From NCBI GenBank assembly GCA_050943215.1, contig JBMNOU010000021.1:1-27702 (forward strand): 27,702 bases of DNA, in the 5' to 3' direction. This stretch comes from JBMNOU01 sp050943215. GTDB taxonomy: Bacteria > Bacillota > Clostridia > Christensenellales > SZUA-584. The notes under the pieces were generated by a model. It ran no database searches. It was not told where the DNA came from and was given only the letters and a program-made list of their open reading frames with translations. The position numbers were made by a program, and so were the translations under genes. Shown piece after piece: positions 7,957-17,032 of the stretch (within the stretch, counting starts at the first letter, position 1; the number at the start of each line of letters is the position of its first letter).

Positions 7957-9023
7957 TCTGCGTCCCTCCCTTCAACCGATGCTTTGCCAAAAATGACTTT
8001 ATACCGCATAAAGAACTCGCAGCCGAGTACGAACAAAAGGATCAACCCTTGGAACACTTTGGCGGCTGCGTTTGGAATATTATACGCTGTTTGTATAAAT
8101 TCGCCTCCCTGAATCAGAGCCGCAAAAAGCACGCAGACGATACCGGTGGCAATCGGATTCAGCCTTGCGAGCCAAGCGGTGATGATCGCCGTATATCCAT
8201 ACCCGGCGGAGAGACTGACATTAAGCGTTCTTTCTACACCTGTAGCCTGTATCATGCCCGTTAGTCCGGCTAGCGCACCGCCCATGCACACGGTCAAAAC
8301 CATGGTTCTGGGAACGTTGATTCCTGCGTAACGGGCGGTATCTATAGATTCTCCGATAACCTTTATTCTATAACCCGCTTTACTCCTGTCCACAAAGAAG
8401 TACATTACTACAATGAGTACAAGCGCGACGATCCAACCGATATTGACGCCTAAAACGCGGGGGAGCAGTACTTTTGTGTCAAACATGGCAATCTTTGAAA
8501 AACCGGATGCGTTTGGATCCTTCCAAGGACCATGCTGCAGGTATTCAATAAATTTGAGCGCAACATAGTTAAACATCAGCGTAACAAGCGTTTCGTTGGT
8601 GCCCCATTTGACTTTGAACAACGCCGGTATCGCCGCCCATAACGCGCCGGCGATCAGTGCCGATGCGATCATCGCCAAATATAAAAGCCCGAGAGGCCAA
8701 TCCGCGTGAAAAAGGGCAAAATACGATGCGGCAAACGCACCCATACAGATTTGACCTTCTGCGCCGATGTTCCAGAATTTCATTCTGAACGCCAGTGAAA
8801 TGCCAAGAGATGTAATGACAAGCGGTATAGCGAATTCGATGGTTTCTACGATGCGTTTGGTTGTGCCGAATGCGCCTTCGACAAGCGATGCCAGCGATGA
8901 AAACGGGTTATAGCCCGCAACCGCCAAAAACAAAGCGCCTGTAATTAGAGCAAAAAGAACCCCGCCTATACGTATCAGAAAAGATTTTCTTCCGCTTAAA
9001 TTATCCCGAATGATGATCCTCAT
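7953..9023 (-). CDS. BMP-type nucleoside ABC transporter, permease subunit 1
   Basis: Membrane subunit paired with the next permease (BPD_transp_2 family; NupP/YufP-like). The frame is open further upstream, but the correct start is ATG 9023, which overlaps the ATPase stop as ATGA (9020-9023). That gives 356 residues beginning MRIIIRDNLSGRK. The longer reading would add 32 polar residues lying inside the ATPase gene. The signature FWNIGAEGQICMGA (about 100-113) matches the first permease of NupNOPQ-like importers. Multiple membrane helices span about 18-345. Both junctions in the operon are 4-bp overlaps, so the ATPase and both permeases are translationally coupled. Confidence 0.9.
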   Translation of the reverse strand: MRIIIRDNLSGRKSFLIRIGGVLFALITGALFLAVAGYNPFSSLASLVEGAFGTTKRIVETIEFAIPLVITSLGISLAFRMKFWNIGAEGQICMGAFAASYFALFHADWPLGLLYLAMIASALIAGALWAAIPALFKVKWGTNETLVTLMFNYVALKFIEYLQHGPWKDPNASGFSKIAMFDTKVLLPRVLGVNIGWIVALVLIVVMYFFVDRSKAGYRIKVIGESIDTARYAGINVPRTMVLTVCMGGALAGLTGMIQATGVERTLNVSLSAGYGYTAIITAWLARLNPIATGIVCVLFAALIQGGEFIQTAYNIPNAAAKVFQGLILLFVLGCEFFMRYKVIFGKASVEGRDAE

Positions 9024-10537
9024 GTCGTTGTCTCCATTTTTTGTCCTGTCATCATGAATCCCAGAGCAGTTTTTGTTGTCTTTTCCGCATCCACGATGCC
9101 CGTGACGCTGCCGTTGCATAGCACCAGTACTCTGTCGCAGAGCTGCAATATTACATCCAGATCTTCGCCTACAAAAATGATGCCCGCACCGCTGCTTTTT
9201 CTTGCGTTTAGCAGATCGTATATTTGCATTGATGCGCCTATATCAAGGCCGCGGACAGGGTATGCCGTTATTAAAAGCTTTGGGCTTGATTTGAGTTCCC
9301 GTCCGACAAGCACCTTTTGTATATTGCCCCCCGAAAGCCGGCTGACCTGAAAATTGATCCCCGGCGTGTCTATGCTGAGCTGCCCGACAACCTCTTTGGC
9401 CATTTTTTCGTAAGGAACACGGTTAATGAACGTTCCAGGCTGCACATTATGGTCTTTGAGCATCATGTTTTCGGTAATTGTCATACCGGCCACAAGCCCC
9501 ATGCCCAGCCGGTCTTCCGGAACAAAGCTCATCGATATGCCGCGCCTTATAATATCAATCGGACGCATGCAAAGAAGGTCTTCTCCCATAAAATCAATGT
9601 GGCCGCTTGTGACGGGATGTAGCCCCGCCAGTGCCTCGCAAAGCTGTTTTTGTCCGCTCCCAGAAACGCCCGCTATACCGAGTATCTCTCCCGCAAAAAC
9701 GTCAAACGAAACATCATTAAGCGCCGGTGCACCGTCCGGATCCTCTGCACTTAGTGACGAAACAGACAGCATTTTTTTGCCACGGGTGGCTTTGGGGCGG
9801 CTGATCGATAGGTCGACGTCTTTTCCGACAACATGGTGTACAAGCTCGGATTCATTGGTATCCTTTGTGTTGACGGTTGTGACAAACATGCCTTTGCGCA
9901 GGATGGTTACCCTGTCTGTCACGGCCATAATTTCATTCAGCTTGTGTGTGATAAAAATAATCGACTTTCCTGCGTCGCGCATCGAGCGCATAATAGAAAA
10001 AAGCGTTTCGGTCTCCTGCGGCGTTAGCACCGCAGTGGGCTCGTCAAGGATAAGGATATCCGCCCCTTTATATAGAACTTTGATGATCTCGACAGCTTGT
10101 TTTTGCCCTATCGGCATGTCTTTGACGTATTGGCCGGGATCGATGCTAAAACCATAGCTCGAGGCGATCTGCGTTATCTCTTTTGTTTTTTTGGATGATC
10201 TTGTCCAAAATCCTTTTATGTTGCCAAGGATAATATTATCGAGTGCAGTAAAGGCTTCGGCAAGCTTAAAGTGCTGGTGGATCATGCCGATACCATGAGA
10301 AATGGCAACGCTGGGGGATGTGATCTCGACTGGTTTTCCATGTACAAATATTTCTCCGGCGTCTGGACGGTAAAGTCCGGAGAGAATGTTCATCAGCGTG
10401 CTTTTACCCGATCCGTTTTCACCGAGCACAGCATGGATTTCTCCCTTTTTAAGAGAGAAATCCACATTGTTATTCGCAATTACGGAACCAAATTTTTTTG
10501 TAATGCCTTTCATCAAGACAATCTGGGTTATATCCAT
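9020..10537 (-). CDS. BMP-type nucleoside ABC transporter, double ATP-binding subunit
   Basis: Energises the importer; it carries two fused ABC domains in 505 residues (NupO/YufO-like). Domain 1 has a canonical Walker A, GENGSGKST (39-47), and a Walker B running into LILDEPTAVL. Its signature motif is the family variant MPIGQKQAVEI. Domain 2 has a degenerate Walker A (GVSGSGQKQL), a proper signature LSGGNIQK and a Walker B lacking the catalytic acid (LLITAYPVRGLD). This asymmetry is normal in this family and in RbsA-type proteins. The gene begins 17 bases after the lipoprotein stop and overlaps the next permease by 4 bp. The ribosome binding site is weak, suggesting lower expression than the lipoprotein. 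Confidence 0.93.
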   Translation of the reverse strand: MDITQIVLMKGITKKFGSVIANNNVDFSLKKGEIHAVLGENGSGKSTLMNILSGLYRPDAGEIFVHGKPVEITSPSVAISHGIGMIHQHFKLAEAFTALDNIILGNIKGFWTRSSKKTKEITQIASSYGFSIDPGQYVKDMPIGQKQAVEIIKVLYKGADILILDEPTAVLTPQETETLFSIMRSMRDAGKSIIFITHKLNEIMAVTDRVTILRKGMFVTTVNTKDTNESELVHHVVGKDVDLSISRPKATRGKKMLSVSSLSAEDPDGAPALNDVSFDVFAGEILGIAGVSGSGQKQLCEALAGLHPVTSGHIDFMGEDLLCMRPIDIIRRGISMSFVPEDRLGMGLVAGMTITENMMLKDHNVQPGTFINRVPYEKMAKEVVGQLSIDTPGINFQVSRLSGGNIQKVLVGRELKSSPKLLITAYPVRGLDIGASMQIYDLLNARKSSGAGIIFVGEDLDVILQLCDRVLVLCNGSVTGIVDAEKTTKTALGFMMTGQKMETTT

Positions 10538-10554
10538 GCTTGTCCCGCTGGCGG

Positions 10555-11655
10555 TTATTTAACAGATCCGATGACGTTTTCGTTGAGCCAGTCCATGGAA
10601 AGGAGCTGCTCATCAGTCAACACCTCGTCCTTTTGCGCGACGGTGTTGCCCTGGTTGTCAGTCAGCGGGCCTGTAAACACATCCCAATCTTCGCTTAAAA
10701 GTTTTGTTTTATATTCGTCTACCTTTGCCTGAGCGTCTTTTGGCGCAATGTCGGTTAGAACAACGGCAACAACGCCATCCGACATTGGGCCCCAATAGTT
10801 TTCACCTGCGAACGTACCATCCATGATAGACTGCACAACGCTCACGTAGTATGGGCCCCAGTTCCATACTGCAGACGCTACGTTGGCGTTGGGTGCCGAC
10901 GAAGACATATCACAGTGATAGCCGATGGAATACACTCCCGCTTCTTCAGCAGCCTGCTGAGGGCTTGTTGCGTCCTGATGCTGTGCAATTACATCGCATC
11001 CATCCGTGATCAGCGCATTCGCAGCTTCTTTTGCTTTTGTTGCATCGACCCAGTCGCTTGTCCAAAGGACTTCAACCGTTGCGTTAGGATTAACCGCCTG
11101 TACACCAAGTGCGAATGCGTTAAGCCCGCGGACAACCTCCGGTATCGCGAAAGCGGCTACATAGCCGATCTTGTCCGACTTTGTTGTCATACCGGCAACA
11201 AGACCCGACAGAAAACGCGCCTGATATATTCTGCCAAAATAGTTGACAAAATTGGTCCCGTTGGATTTATATCCGCTGCAATGCAGGAAGATGACATCCG
11301 GATATTCGTCAGCCATGGCTTCCATGTAGTCCATATAACCAAAAGAACAGCCGAATATGACGTTACAGCCCTGGTCGACCATGTTTGCAATAACATTTTC
11401 TATTTCAGAACTTTCAGGAACCAGCTCTTTTACAACAGTTTCAATACCAAGCTGTTCTTCAAGATATTTTCTACCGTTGTCGTGTGATGTGGAAAATCCG
11501 CCATCATCCGCAGGTCCGATATAGATAAAGCCGGCTTTGACACTCGTTGTCTCGCCTCTACCCACGGCTGCGCCGCCATCATTTTTTCCGCAACCTATTA
11601 GCGAAATACCCAATACCATTACAATTGCCAAAAAAATGGCCAAACTTTTCTTCAT
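10555..11655 (-). CDS. BMP-family substrate-binding lipoprotein (nucleoside-type ABC importer)
   Basis: Surface lipoprotein that captures substrate for the importer. The signal peptide (1-21) ends in the lipobox SLIGC, with Cys22 the lipidated residue. The mature part is a BMP/PnrA domain of about 335 residues beginning KAGFIYIGPADDGGFS, typical of PnrA, TmpC and NupN proteins that bind purine nucleosides. Some clostridial relatives are thought to bind other purines, so the ligand remains open. A strong AAGGAG lies before ATG 11655. It is the first gene of a four-gene operon with the ATPase and two permeases. I see no purine riboswitch in the upstream 150 bases; control by a protein such as CodY is known for B. 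subtilis nupNOPQ but cannot be read here. Confidence 0.93.
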   Translation of the reverse strand: MKKSLAIFLAIVMVLGISLIGCGKNDGGAAVGRGETTSVKAGFIYIGPADDGGFSTSHDNGRKYLEEQLGIETVVKELVPESSEIENVIANMVDQGCNVIFGCSFGYMDYMEAMADEYPDVIFLHCSGYKSNGTNFVNYFGRIYQARFLSGLVAGMTTKSDKIGYVAAFAIPEVVRGLNAFALGVQAVNPNATVEVLWTSDWVDATKAKEAANALITDGCDVIAQHQDATSPQQAAEEAGVYSIGYHCDMSSSAPNANVASAVWNWGPYYVSVVQSIMDGTFAGENYWGPMSDGVVAVVLTDIAPKDAQAKVDEYKTKLLSEDWDVFTGPLTDNQGNTVAQKDEVLTDEQLLSMDWLNENVIGSVK

Positions 11656-11692
11656 ATACTTTCTCCTTTTGAAGTATAAATTTTTATGCCTT

Positions 11693-11721
11693 ATTAAACC
11701 ATAATATCCGGCGTATTACAA
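11693..11721 (-). promoter_or_regulatory. Candidate promoter of the BMP-type importer operon
   Basis: On the - strand TTGTAA (11721-11716), a 17-base spacer and TTTAAT (11698-11693) form a plausible housekeeping promoter. It would start transcription about 30 bases before the lipoprotein ATG. A second TTGACT lies farther upstream, but its spacing to a -10 is poor. Confidence 0.42.
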
Positions 11722-11806
11722 TACTTTTTAAGCATGCCCCATTATTTTACACCCTGATCCTTAAGCAAAAGTCAACAGAAGCGTTATGTTGAAGAGCGAT
11801 TTTTAA

Positions 11807-12568
11807 CTAAAACAATACCATCTTGACAACCCCTAGATATTCGCGCAGATAACAGTTTATGATAAGGTACCAGGGCGTTGGCGCAGGTATACCAAAAGCA
11901 TCGATACCGTTATTTCTGGCAAGCAATACTGATCGGAATATATGATAATCGTTTGTCACTACGGCAGCTGTCATTTTCTTTCCTTGATATTGCCGCATGA
12001 TTTTCGCCGAGAAAGCCATGTTGTCAGATGTATCAAAAGAATTGGATTCGGTTATAATCCGGGATTCTACGATGCCCATCGATACAAGGTAATCCCTCAT
12101 TGCTTCGGCTTCGGGCAAAGGTTCCAACGGGCCCTGCCCGCCTGAAACTATGCATATGGTATCTTCATGTTCGGTAAGATAATGAAAGGCCATATCGAGC
12201 CTGTTTTTCAGCGTCAGCGAGAGCTGTCCGTTGGGGAATATGCCGCATCCCAAGACGATCACAAAATCCGCTTGCTGATCCTGTCCGCTTGGATTTGCGC
12301 TGGCGATTACGAGTGTTTCAACGGCCAAAAACGAAAGGATCCCTAGACAGACAACGATTGTTATAACTAGCCGGAGCACTTTGTTTCTGATAATATATCC
12401 CGGACGTTTTAAGCGGATAAAGCCGTACGCGATCAGCATAATGCCGGCAGAGGCAGGCAACAGTGTACCCACGCTGATGCTGGTTGAAACGGGGATAACG
12501 GTAATTGTCGCTATGATTCCGACGACACCAATGACGATTAACAAGATATGAAATGTTTTTTTTATCAT
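11807..12568 (-). CDS. YdcF/SanA-like membrane protein (DUF218 domain)
   Basis: The protein has three N-terminal membrane segments (about 7-27, 31-51, 65-90) and then a DUF218/YdcF domain (about 100-253). The domain shows its hallmarks: DFVIVLGCGIFPNG (101-114), VSGGQGPLEPLPEAEAM (141-157), SNSFDTSDNMAFS (176-188) and VVTNDYHIFRS (203-213). Family members include SanA and ElyC of E. coli, linked to envelope integrity and lipid-carrier-dependent wall synthesis. The biochemical reaction is not established. It is divergent from the TagO-like gene on the next + strand block, a pairing consistent with an envelope role. The ribosome binding site is weak. It stands alone between the importer operon and the divergent region. 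Confidence 0.82.
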   Translation of the reverse strand: MIKKTFHILLIVIGVVGIIATITVIPVSTSISVGTLLPASAGIMLIAYGFIRLKRPGYIIRNKVLRLVITIVVCLGILSFLAVETLVIASANPSGQDQQADFVIVLGCGIFPNGQLSLTLKNRLDMAFHYLTEHEDTICIVSGGQGPLEPLPEAEAMRDYLVSMGIVESRIITESNSFDTSDNMAFSAKIMRQYQGKKMTAAVVTNDYHIFRSVLLARNNGIDAFGIPAPTPWYLIINCYLREYLGVVKMVLF

Positions 12569-12736
12569 AATGCTATTTTATAATCGTTCAGTTGTATTGA
12601 CAACCTTTATTTGGCGGCCAAGATATAGGCGGTGTTAAACATATGGACTGCTGCAATATTTTTTAATTATTTGGTGCATTCTAAAGGATATGGTGTCGGT
12701 CACTTATGAATTTAGTATAAAGGTGAATCATAAAAA

Positions 12737-13777
12737 ATGCTCAATACGATACTGATGGTCAGTACTTCATTTTTATTTTCATTGTTTCTGACGCCGTTTC
12801 TGATATCTCTGGCAAAAAAGAAAAACATCTATGATATTCCGGATAGCAGGAAAACCCATAAGGAGCCGACACCGCTGCTTGGCGGCCTTGCGGTTTATAT
12901 TTCATCGATGATATCCATTATCATCTTTGCAGAAGCTTCAAAAATGTATGCGGTACCGATACTTGTCATTGGCGCCACGGGGGTTACCTTTATGGGGCTG
13001 ATTGACGACATCATTTCATTAAGCGCAAAAAGACGGATGGTCATACTTTTCTGCATTGCTTTAATCGTTTTTTTCGGATGCATCCGGTTTTATTTTGCCG
13101 AGTTTTTGATGCTTGACGATACATTCATCAAAATATTATTTTTTATATATATTATCTTTTGGATTGTGGGCATCACAAATGCGATTAATTTCTCGGACGG
13201 CCTTGACGGTCTGGCCAGCTATTTGTCTTTGGTCTCGACAATTGCTTTTTCGATCATATTTTGTCTGCAGGGCCGGAATATGTTCATGCTACCGATCACA
13301 CTGGCGCTGTTTGGTGCGATAGCCGGATTTATTCCGTATAACAGGAATCCCGCGATGGTATTCATGGGGGATGCGGGAAGCATGTTTATTGGATTTATGC
13401 TGAGCCTGCTTTCTATTACTTCCATATCGCGTGAAACAACGCTACTGTCAATAATTGTGCCGGTTTACATTCTCTTTGTGCCTATATTGGATATGTGCCT
13501 GTCCGTTCTAAGGCGGCTTGTGCTTAAACAGCCCGTCATGAAGCCTGATAATCTGCACTTTCACCATAAACTTAACGACCGCTTCAAAAATCATTTGATC
13601 GTTGTCATGATGCTTTCGCTGACACAGATTTTATTCGCTGCTATGGGTATCTATATTTTTGTTGAAAAATTGTACAGCGTCGGGTGGGTCGCCCTTGGCT
13701 CGCTGATCGCCTTTTCGGCTTTATTCACGATTCTATCCGCACTGAAAAAACGCAATAAAAACAACCCCGATACTTAG
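12737..13777 (+). CDS. tagO: Undecaprenyl-phosphate glycosyl-1-phosphate transferase (TagO/WecA type)
   Basis: Transfers a sugar 1-phosphate, usually GlcNAc-1-P, from the UDP-sugar to undecaprenyl phosphate at the membrane. This starts wall teichoic acid or other secondary polymer synthesis. The 346-residue protein has about ten or eleven membrane helices and all MraY/WecA superfamily motifs: the GLIDD loop with Asp90-Asp91, NFSDGLDGLA (151-160), FMGDAGSMFIGF (209-220) and the His-rich LHFHHKLNDR (273-282) that marks the WecA/TagO branch rather than MraY. The start is ATG 12737, with AAGGTG about 10 bases upstream. No other polymer genes lie nearby, so which polymer it feeds is unknown. Confidence 0.92.
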   Translation: MLNTILMVSTSFLFSLFLTPFLISLAKKKNIYDIPDSRKTHKEPTPLLGGLAVYISSMISIIIFAEASKMYAVPILVIGATGVTFMGLIDDIISLSAKRRMVILFCIALIVFFGCIRFYFAEFLMLDDTFIKILFFIYIIFWIVGITNAINFSDGLDGLASYLSLVSTIAFSIIFCLQGRNMFMLPITLALFGAIAGFIPYNRNPAMVFMGDAGSMFIGFMLSLLSITSISRETTLLSIIVPVYILFVPILDMCLSVLRRLVLKQPVMKPDNLHFHHKLNDRFKNHLIVVMMLSLTQILFAAMGIYIFVEKLYSVGWVALGSLIAFSALFTILSALKKRNKNNPDT

Positions 13778-13869
13778 AGCGTTGCTTTCATAAAATAGAT
13801 TGGAATTTGCAGTAGCTATTATTAAAAGCTAAAGATTTTCCCATGAACTAAACATTAAGCTTGTTCGCG

Positions 13870-15183
13870 CTAGAGAAGATTAAAAAAAGCATCTCTGCCT
13901 GGATAAATAGCCGTAAACCCTAGTTCCTCTTCGATACGCAGAAGCTGGTTATATTTAGCAACGCGGTCTGTACGTGATGGCGCGCCTGTTTTGATCTGCC
14001 CGGCGTTGACAGCCACGGATAAATCTGCAATGGTGACATCCTCTGTTTCTCCAGAACGGTGGCTGATAATGGCCATGTACCCCGCACGGTTAGCCATCTC
14101 TATCGCTTCGAGCGTTTCGGTAAGCGTTCCTATCTGGTTAACCTTGATCAATATACTGTTTGCAGTGCCTTCTCTAATACCGCGGGCGAGCCTTTCTGTA
14201 TTTGTAACAAACAGATCGTCACCGACGAGCTGTACTAATTGTCCCAATTCGCCTGTTAACATATTCCACCCATGCCAGTCGTCTTCTGACAAACCGTCTT
14301 CCAGTGAAATGATCGGATATTGTTTACACAGATTAAGCCAAAAGTCAACCATTTTCTCAGTTGTTTTGGTTTTCCCTGATTTCCAGAAAAAATATTGCCC
14401 GTCATTACCATTTTCTTTGGCTGCTTCATACATTTCTGTGGCCGCGGCATCTATTGCGATCATAAAATCTTTTGGGGATTTATATCCGGCCATAGAGATT
14501 GCATCAAGTATGACTTCTATAGCCTCTTCGTTCGATTTCAAATTTGGCGAGTAACCGCCTTCGTCCCCTACAGCCGTACTGTATCCTTTTTCTTTGAGCA
14601 CTTTTTTTAAATAATGGAACACCTCCGCGCTCATCTGGAGCGCCTCTTGAAAGGTTGAAGCCCCCGTTGGTATGATCATAAATTCCTGAATATCCACGCT
14701 GTTATCCGCATGCTTTCCGCCATTGATGATATTCATCATCGGCACAGGCATTTTTTTTGCGTTGCAGCCGCCTATGTATCGGTATAGCGGCAATTCACAT
14801 TGTATTGCGGCAGCCTTCGCTACGGCCAGGGATACTGCCAATATTGCATTAGCACCTATATTTGATTTATTAGGCGAATTATCGGTCTCAATCATCACAG
14901 TATCAATATCAGCTTGATTTAGAGCATTCATACCGATGATTTCTTCTGCAATCGTGTCATTTACGTTATCTACCGCTTTTCTTACTCCCCGCCCCAAATA
15001 ACGCTTGTTATCGCCGTCACGCAGTTCCACCGCTTCAAATTTGCCGGTAGAAGCGCCCGAAGGCACAGCCGCATGAGCCATTGCTCCGCCGGAAAGCTCA
15101 ACCTGTGCTTCGACAGTGGGGTTACCCCGGCTGTCGAGTATCTCTCTTGCAAAAATATCAACGATAGTAAACGTAGGTATCAC
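13870..15183 (-). CDS. eno: Enolase (phosphopyruvate hydratase)
   Basis: Interconverts 2-phosphoglycerate and phosphoenolpyruvate in glycolysis; it needs magnesium. The protein has 437 residues, near the usual 430. Family landmarks are present: the N-terminal AREILDSRGNPTVE, the SGASTGKFEAVELRD loop, VGDEGGYSPN, the metal ligands in SLEDGLSEDDW and GDDLFVTN, the catalytic Lys in LIKVNQIGT, the SHRSGETED loop and the C-terminal GRDAFF. The start is odd. The only in-frame initiator near the expected N-terminus is GTG 15183, and the purine-rich GAAAGG touches it with no spacing. The - strand terminator after the acyl-CoA synthetase lies upstream, so eno is transcribed separately. No neighbouring glycolytic genes are present. 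Confidence 0.96.
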   Translation of the reverse strand: MIPTFTIVDIFAREILDSRGNPTVEAQVELSGGAMAHAAVPSGASTGKFEAVELRDGDNKRYLGRGVRKAVDNVNDTIAEEIIGMNALNQADIDTVMIETDNSPNKSNIGANAILAVSLAVAKAAAIQCELPLYRYIGGCNAKKMPVPMMNIINGGKHADNSVDIQEFMIIPTGASTFQEALQMSAEVFHYLKKVLKEKGYSTAVGDEGGYSPNLKSNEEAIEVILDAISMAGYKSPKDFMIAIDAAATEMYEAAKENGNDGQYFFWKSGKTKTTEKMVDFWLNLCKQYPIISLEDGLSEDDWHGWNMLTGELGQLVQLVGDDLFVTNTERLARGIREGTANSILIKVNQIGTLTETLEAIEMANRAGYMAIISHRSGETEDVTIADLSVAVNAGQIKTGAPSRTDRVAKYNQLLRIEEELGFTAIYPGRDAFFNLL

Positions 15184-15306
15184 CCTTTCATAACAATAGT
15201 TTTAAAAAACAAACTTATTTACAAAACAGTATGACCAATAACACTCTTTTCAATACGGCTAAATAATGAGCAACCGAAAATACTGATCGGCCAGCATTTT
15301 ATGTTG

Positions 15307-15338
15307 ATATAAAAATCCCCCTTAAAAAGGAGGATTTT
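15307..15338 (-). terminator. Rho-independent terminator of the acyl-CoA synthetase gene
   Basis: Arms at 15312-15323 and 15327-15338 pair over 12 bp with one mismatch and a 3-base loop. On the - strand the stem ends in a T run (complement of 15315-15311). It lies 29 bases past the synthetase stop codon and upstream of eno. Confidence 0.8.
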
Positions 15339-15367
15339 ATAACTATACTTTATTTAGATGCATTTGG

Positions 15368-17017
15368 CTATTGCTTGCTGTCTTTTTCCCGCAGTTCGAC
15401 CCGGCGAATTTTGCCGCTGATTGTTTTGGGAAGCTCGGTTACGAACTCTATCACTCTTGGGTATTTATACGGTGCCGTTACTCTTTTGACATGGTCTTGC
15501 AGTTCTTTTTTAAGCTCTTCGGTGGGTTCATAGCCTTTAGCGAGAACTACCGTGGCTTTTACCACCTGACCGCGCTCGGGGTGCGGTACGCCTGTAATAG
15601 CCGTTTCGAGTACCGCCGGATGCTCTATCAGTGCGCTTTCCACTTCGAAAGGCCCGATGCGGTATCCTGAGCTTTTTATCACGTCGTCTGTCCGCCCTAC
15701 ATACCAGAAATATCCGTCCTCATCTTTCCAGGCCACATCGCCGGTGTGATAGAGACCATCGTGCCAGACTCTCTGAGTAAGCGCTTCGTCCTTGTAGTAA
15801 CCGAGAAACATGCCCGGAGCTACGCCATTATCCGTGCGGATAACAATCTCGCCGGTCTCTCCCCATTTGCATGGCAGACCCTGGTCATTGATAATGTCCA
15901 CGTCAAACAGAGGGGAGGGTTTGCCCATTGAGCCTGGCTTTGGATCCAAAAAGAGATAGTTTGCGACAGACAACGTTGTTTCTGTCTGTCCGAACCCCTC
16001 CATCATTTGAAGCCCCGTGGCATTCTTGAACTGATAGTATACTTCTGGATTTAGCGGTTCTCCTGCAATTACGGTATATTTCAGCGCCGAGAAGTCATAT
16101 TTTTTGAGATTCTCTTTGATAAAATACCGGTACATCGTCGGAGGCGCACAGAATGTCGTTACTTTGTTATCGCAGATCGCAGCGAGTACCTCGTGCGGAA
16201 TAAATTTCTCATGGTCGTGCACGAATATAGCGGTTTCTCCCAGCCATTGGCCATAAAGCTTGCCCCATACGGATTTTGCCCAGCCGGTATCGGAAATCGT
16301 CAGATGTAACCCGTTTGGGTCGACGTTCTGCCAGAAAACTGCAGTCGGTATATGCCCCAAAGGGTATGTATATGAATGAATGACCATTTTGGGCATGCCT
16401 GTGGTGCCCGAGGTAAAATAAAGCAGCATAGTATCATTATTTTCAGGCAATTCGTCAGGCTTTTCAAATTCACTGCTTGCCTGTGCCACGCCTGCGGAAT
16501 AATCAAGCCAGCCTTCCCGCTTGCCCAGCAGGGCCTTTAACTTAAGCGAGGGCATATCTTTTGCCATCTCTACCTGTTCTTTAACACCGCCTTCGTTTGT
16601 GCATACGATCATGTTTATTTCTGCAGCGTTCACACGGTACTCTATATCTTTTTTAGTCAGCAGATGTGTGGCCGGTATCGTAATCGCACCAATCTTGTGC
16701 AACGCCATGATGGTATACCAAAATTCATAATGTCTCTTTAAGATGAGCATTACTTTATCGCCCTTTTTAATGCCGAGGGATAGAAAATAATTGGCTGCTT
16801 TGTTGCTTAGTTTTTGAATATCGGCAAACGAAAAGATCTTTTTCGTACCGTTCTCATGAACCCAGATAAGCGCTGTTTTTTGCGGTTTCTGCTTTGCGAG
16901 TGCATCAAGCACGTCATATGCAAAATTGAAATGTTCGGGCACATTTATTTTAAAGTTTTGCTTAAAATCCTCATACGAATCGTAATCGGCTCTTACATAT
17001 TTCTCAAATATTCTCAT
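15368..17017 (-). CDS. AMP-forming acyl-CoA synthetase (acetyl/medium-chain type)
   Basis: Activates a carboxylic acid with ATP to an acyl-adenylate and transfers it to CoA. The 549 residues cover the whole ANL fold. Features in order: the nucleotide loop YFTSGTTGMPK (200-210), the EGFGQTETT motif, the hinge region around HTGDVAWKDEDGYFWYVGR, and the C-terminal catalytic Lys536 in TISGKIRRVE. The sequence is closer to the ACSM-like synthetases common in gut Clostridia than to classical Acs, so the substrate may be acetate, a short branched acid or an aromatic acid; I cannot decide. GAGGT precedes ATG 17017. It follows the XRE-cupin gene by 15 bases on the same strand, surely one transcript, and ends at a good terminator. 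Confidence 0.9.
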   Translation of the reverse strand: MRIFEKYVRADYDSYEDFKQNFKINVPEHFNFAYDVLDALAKQKPQKTALIWVHENGTKKIFSFADIQKLSNKAANYFLSLGIKKGDKVMLILKRHYEFWYTIMALHKIGAITIPATHLLTKKDIEYRVNAAEINMIVCTNEGGVKEQVEMAKDMPSLKLKALLGKREGWLDYSAGVAQASSEFEKPDELPENNDTMLLYFTSGTTGMPKMVIHSYTYPLGHIPTAVFWQNVDPNGLHLTISDTGWAKSVWGKLYGQWLGETAIFVHDHEKFIPHEVLAAICDNKVTTFCAPPTMYRYFIKENLKKYDFSALKYTVIAGEPLNPEVYYQFKNATGLQMMEGFGQTETTLSVANYLFLDPKPGSMGKPSPLFDVDIINDQGLPCKWGETGEIVIRTDNGVAPGMFLGYYKDEALTQRVWHDGLYHTGDVAWKDEDGYFWYVGRTDDVIKSSGYRIGPFEVESALIEHPAVLETAITGVPHPERGQVVKATVVLAKGYEPTEELKKELQDHVKRVTAPYKYPRVIEFVTELPKTISGKIRRVELREKDSKQ

Positions 17018-17032
17018 GATAGACCTCTTCTT

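Noticed and set aside
7953..9119. A longer 388-residue form of the first permease
   Set aside because: The extra 32 residues are polar, lie inside the ATPase gene and lack a start signal; the ATGA overlap at 9020-9023 gives the proper start.
9426..10157. A 243-codon + strand open frame opposite the ABC ATPase
   Set aside because: It is antisense to a gene with clear Walker and signature motifs, shows no domain and has no supporting ribosome binding site; it is a shadow of codon bias.
10915..11487. A 190-codon + strand open frame opposite the BMP lipoprotein
   Set aside because: It is antisense to a well-supported gene and Cys/His-rich in an irregular way, with no recognisable motif.
11656..11806. 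Purine riboswitch before the BMP-type importer operon
   Set aside because: The expected conserved loop and junction bases are not present, and the likely promoter leaves only about 30 bases of leader.
13991..14554. A 187-codon + strand open frame opposite enolase
   Set aside because: It lies fully inside a highly conserved gene and reads as a Ser/Ile-rich low-complexity shadow.
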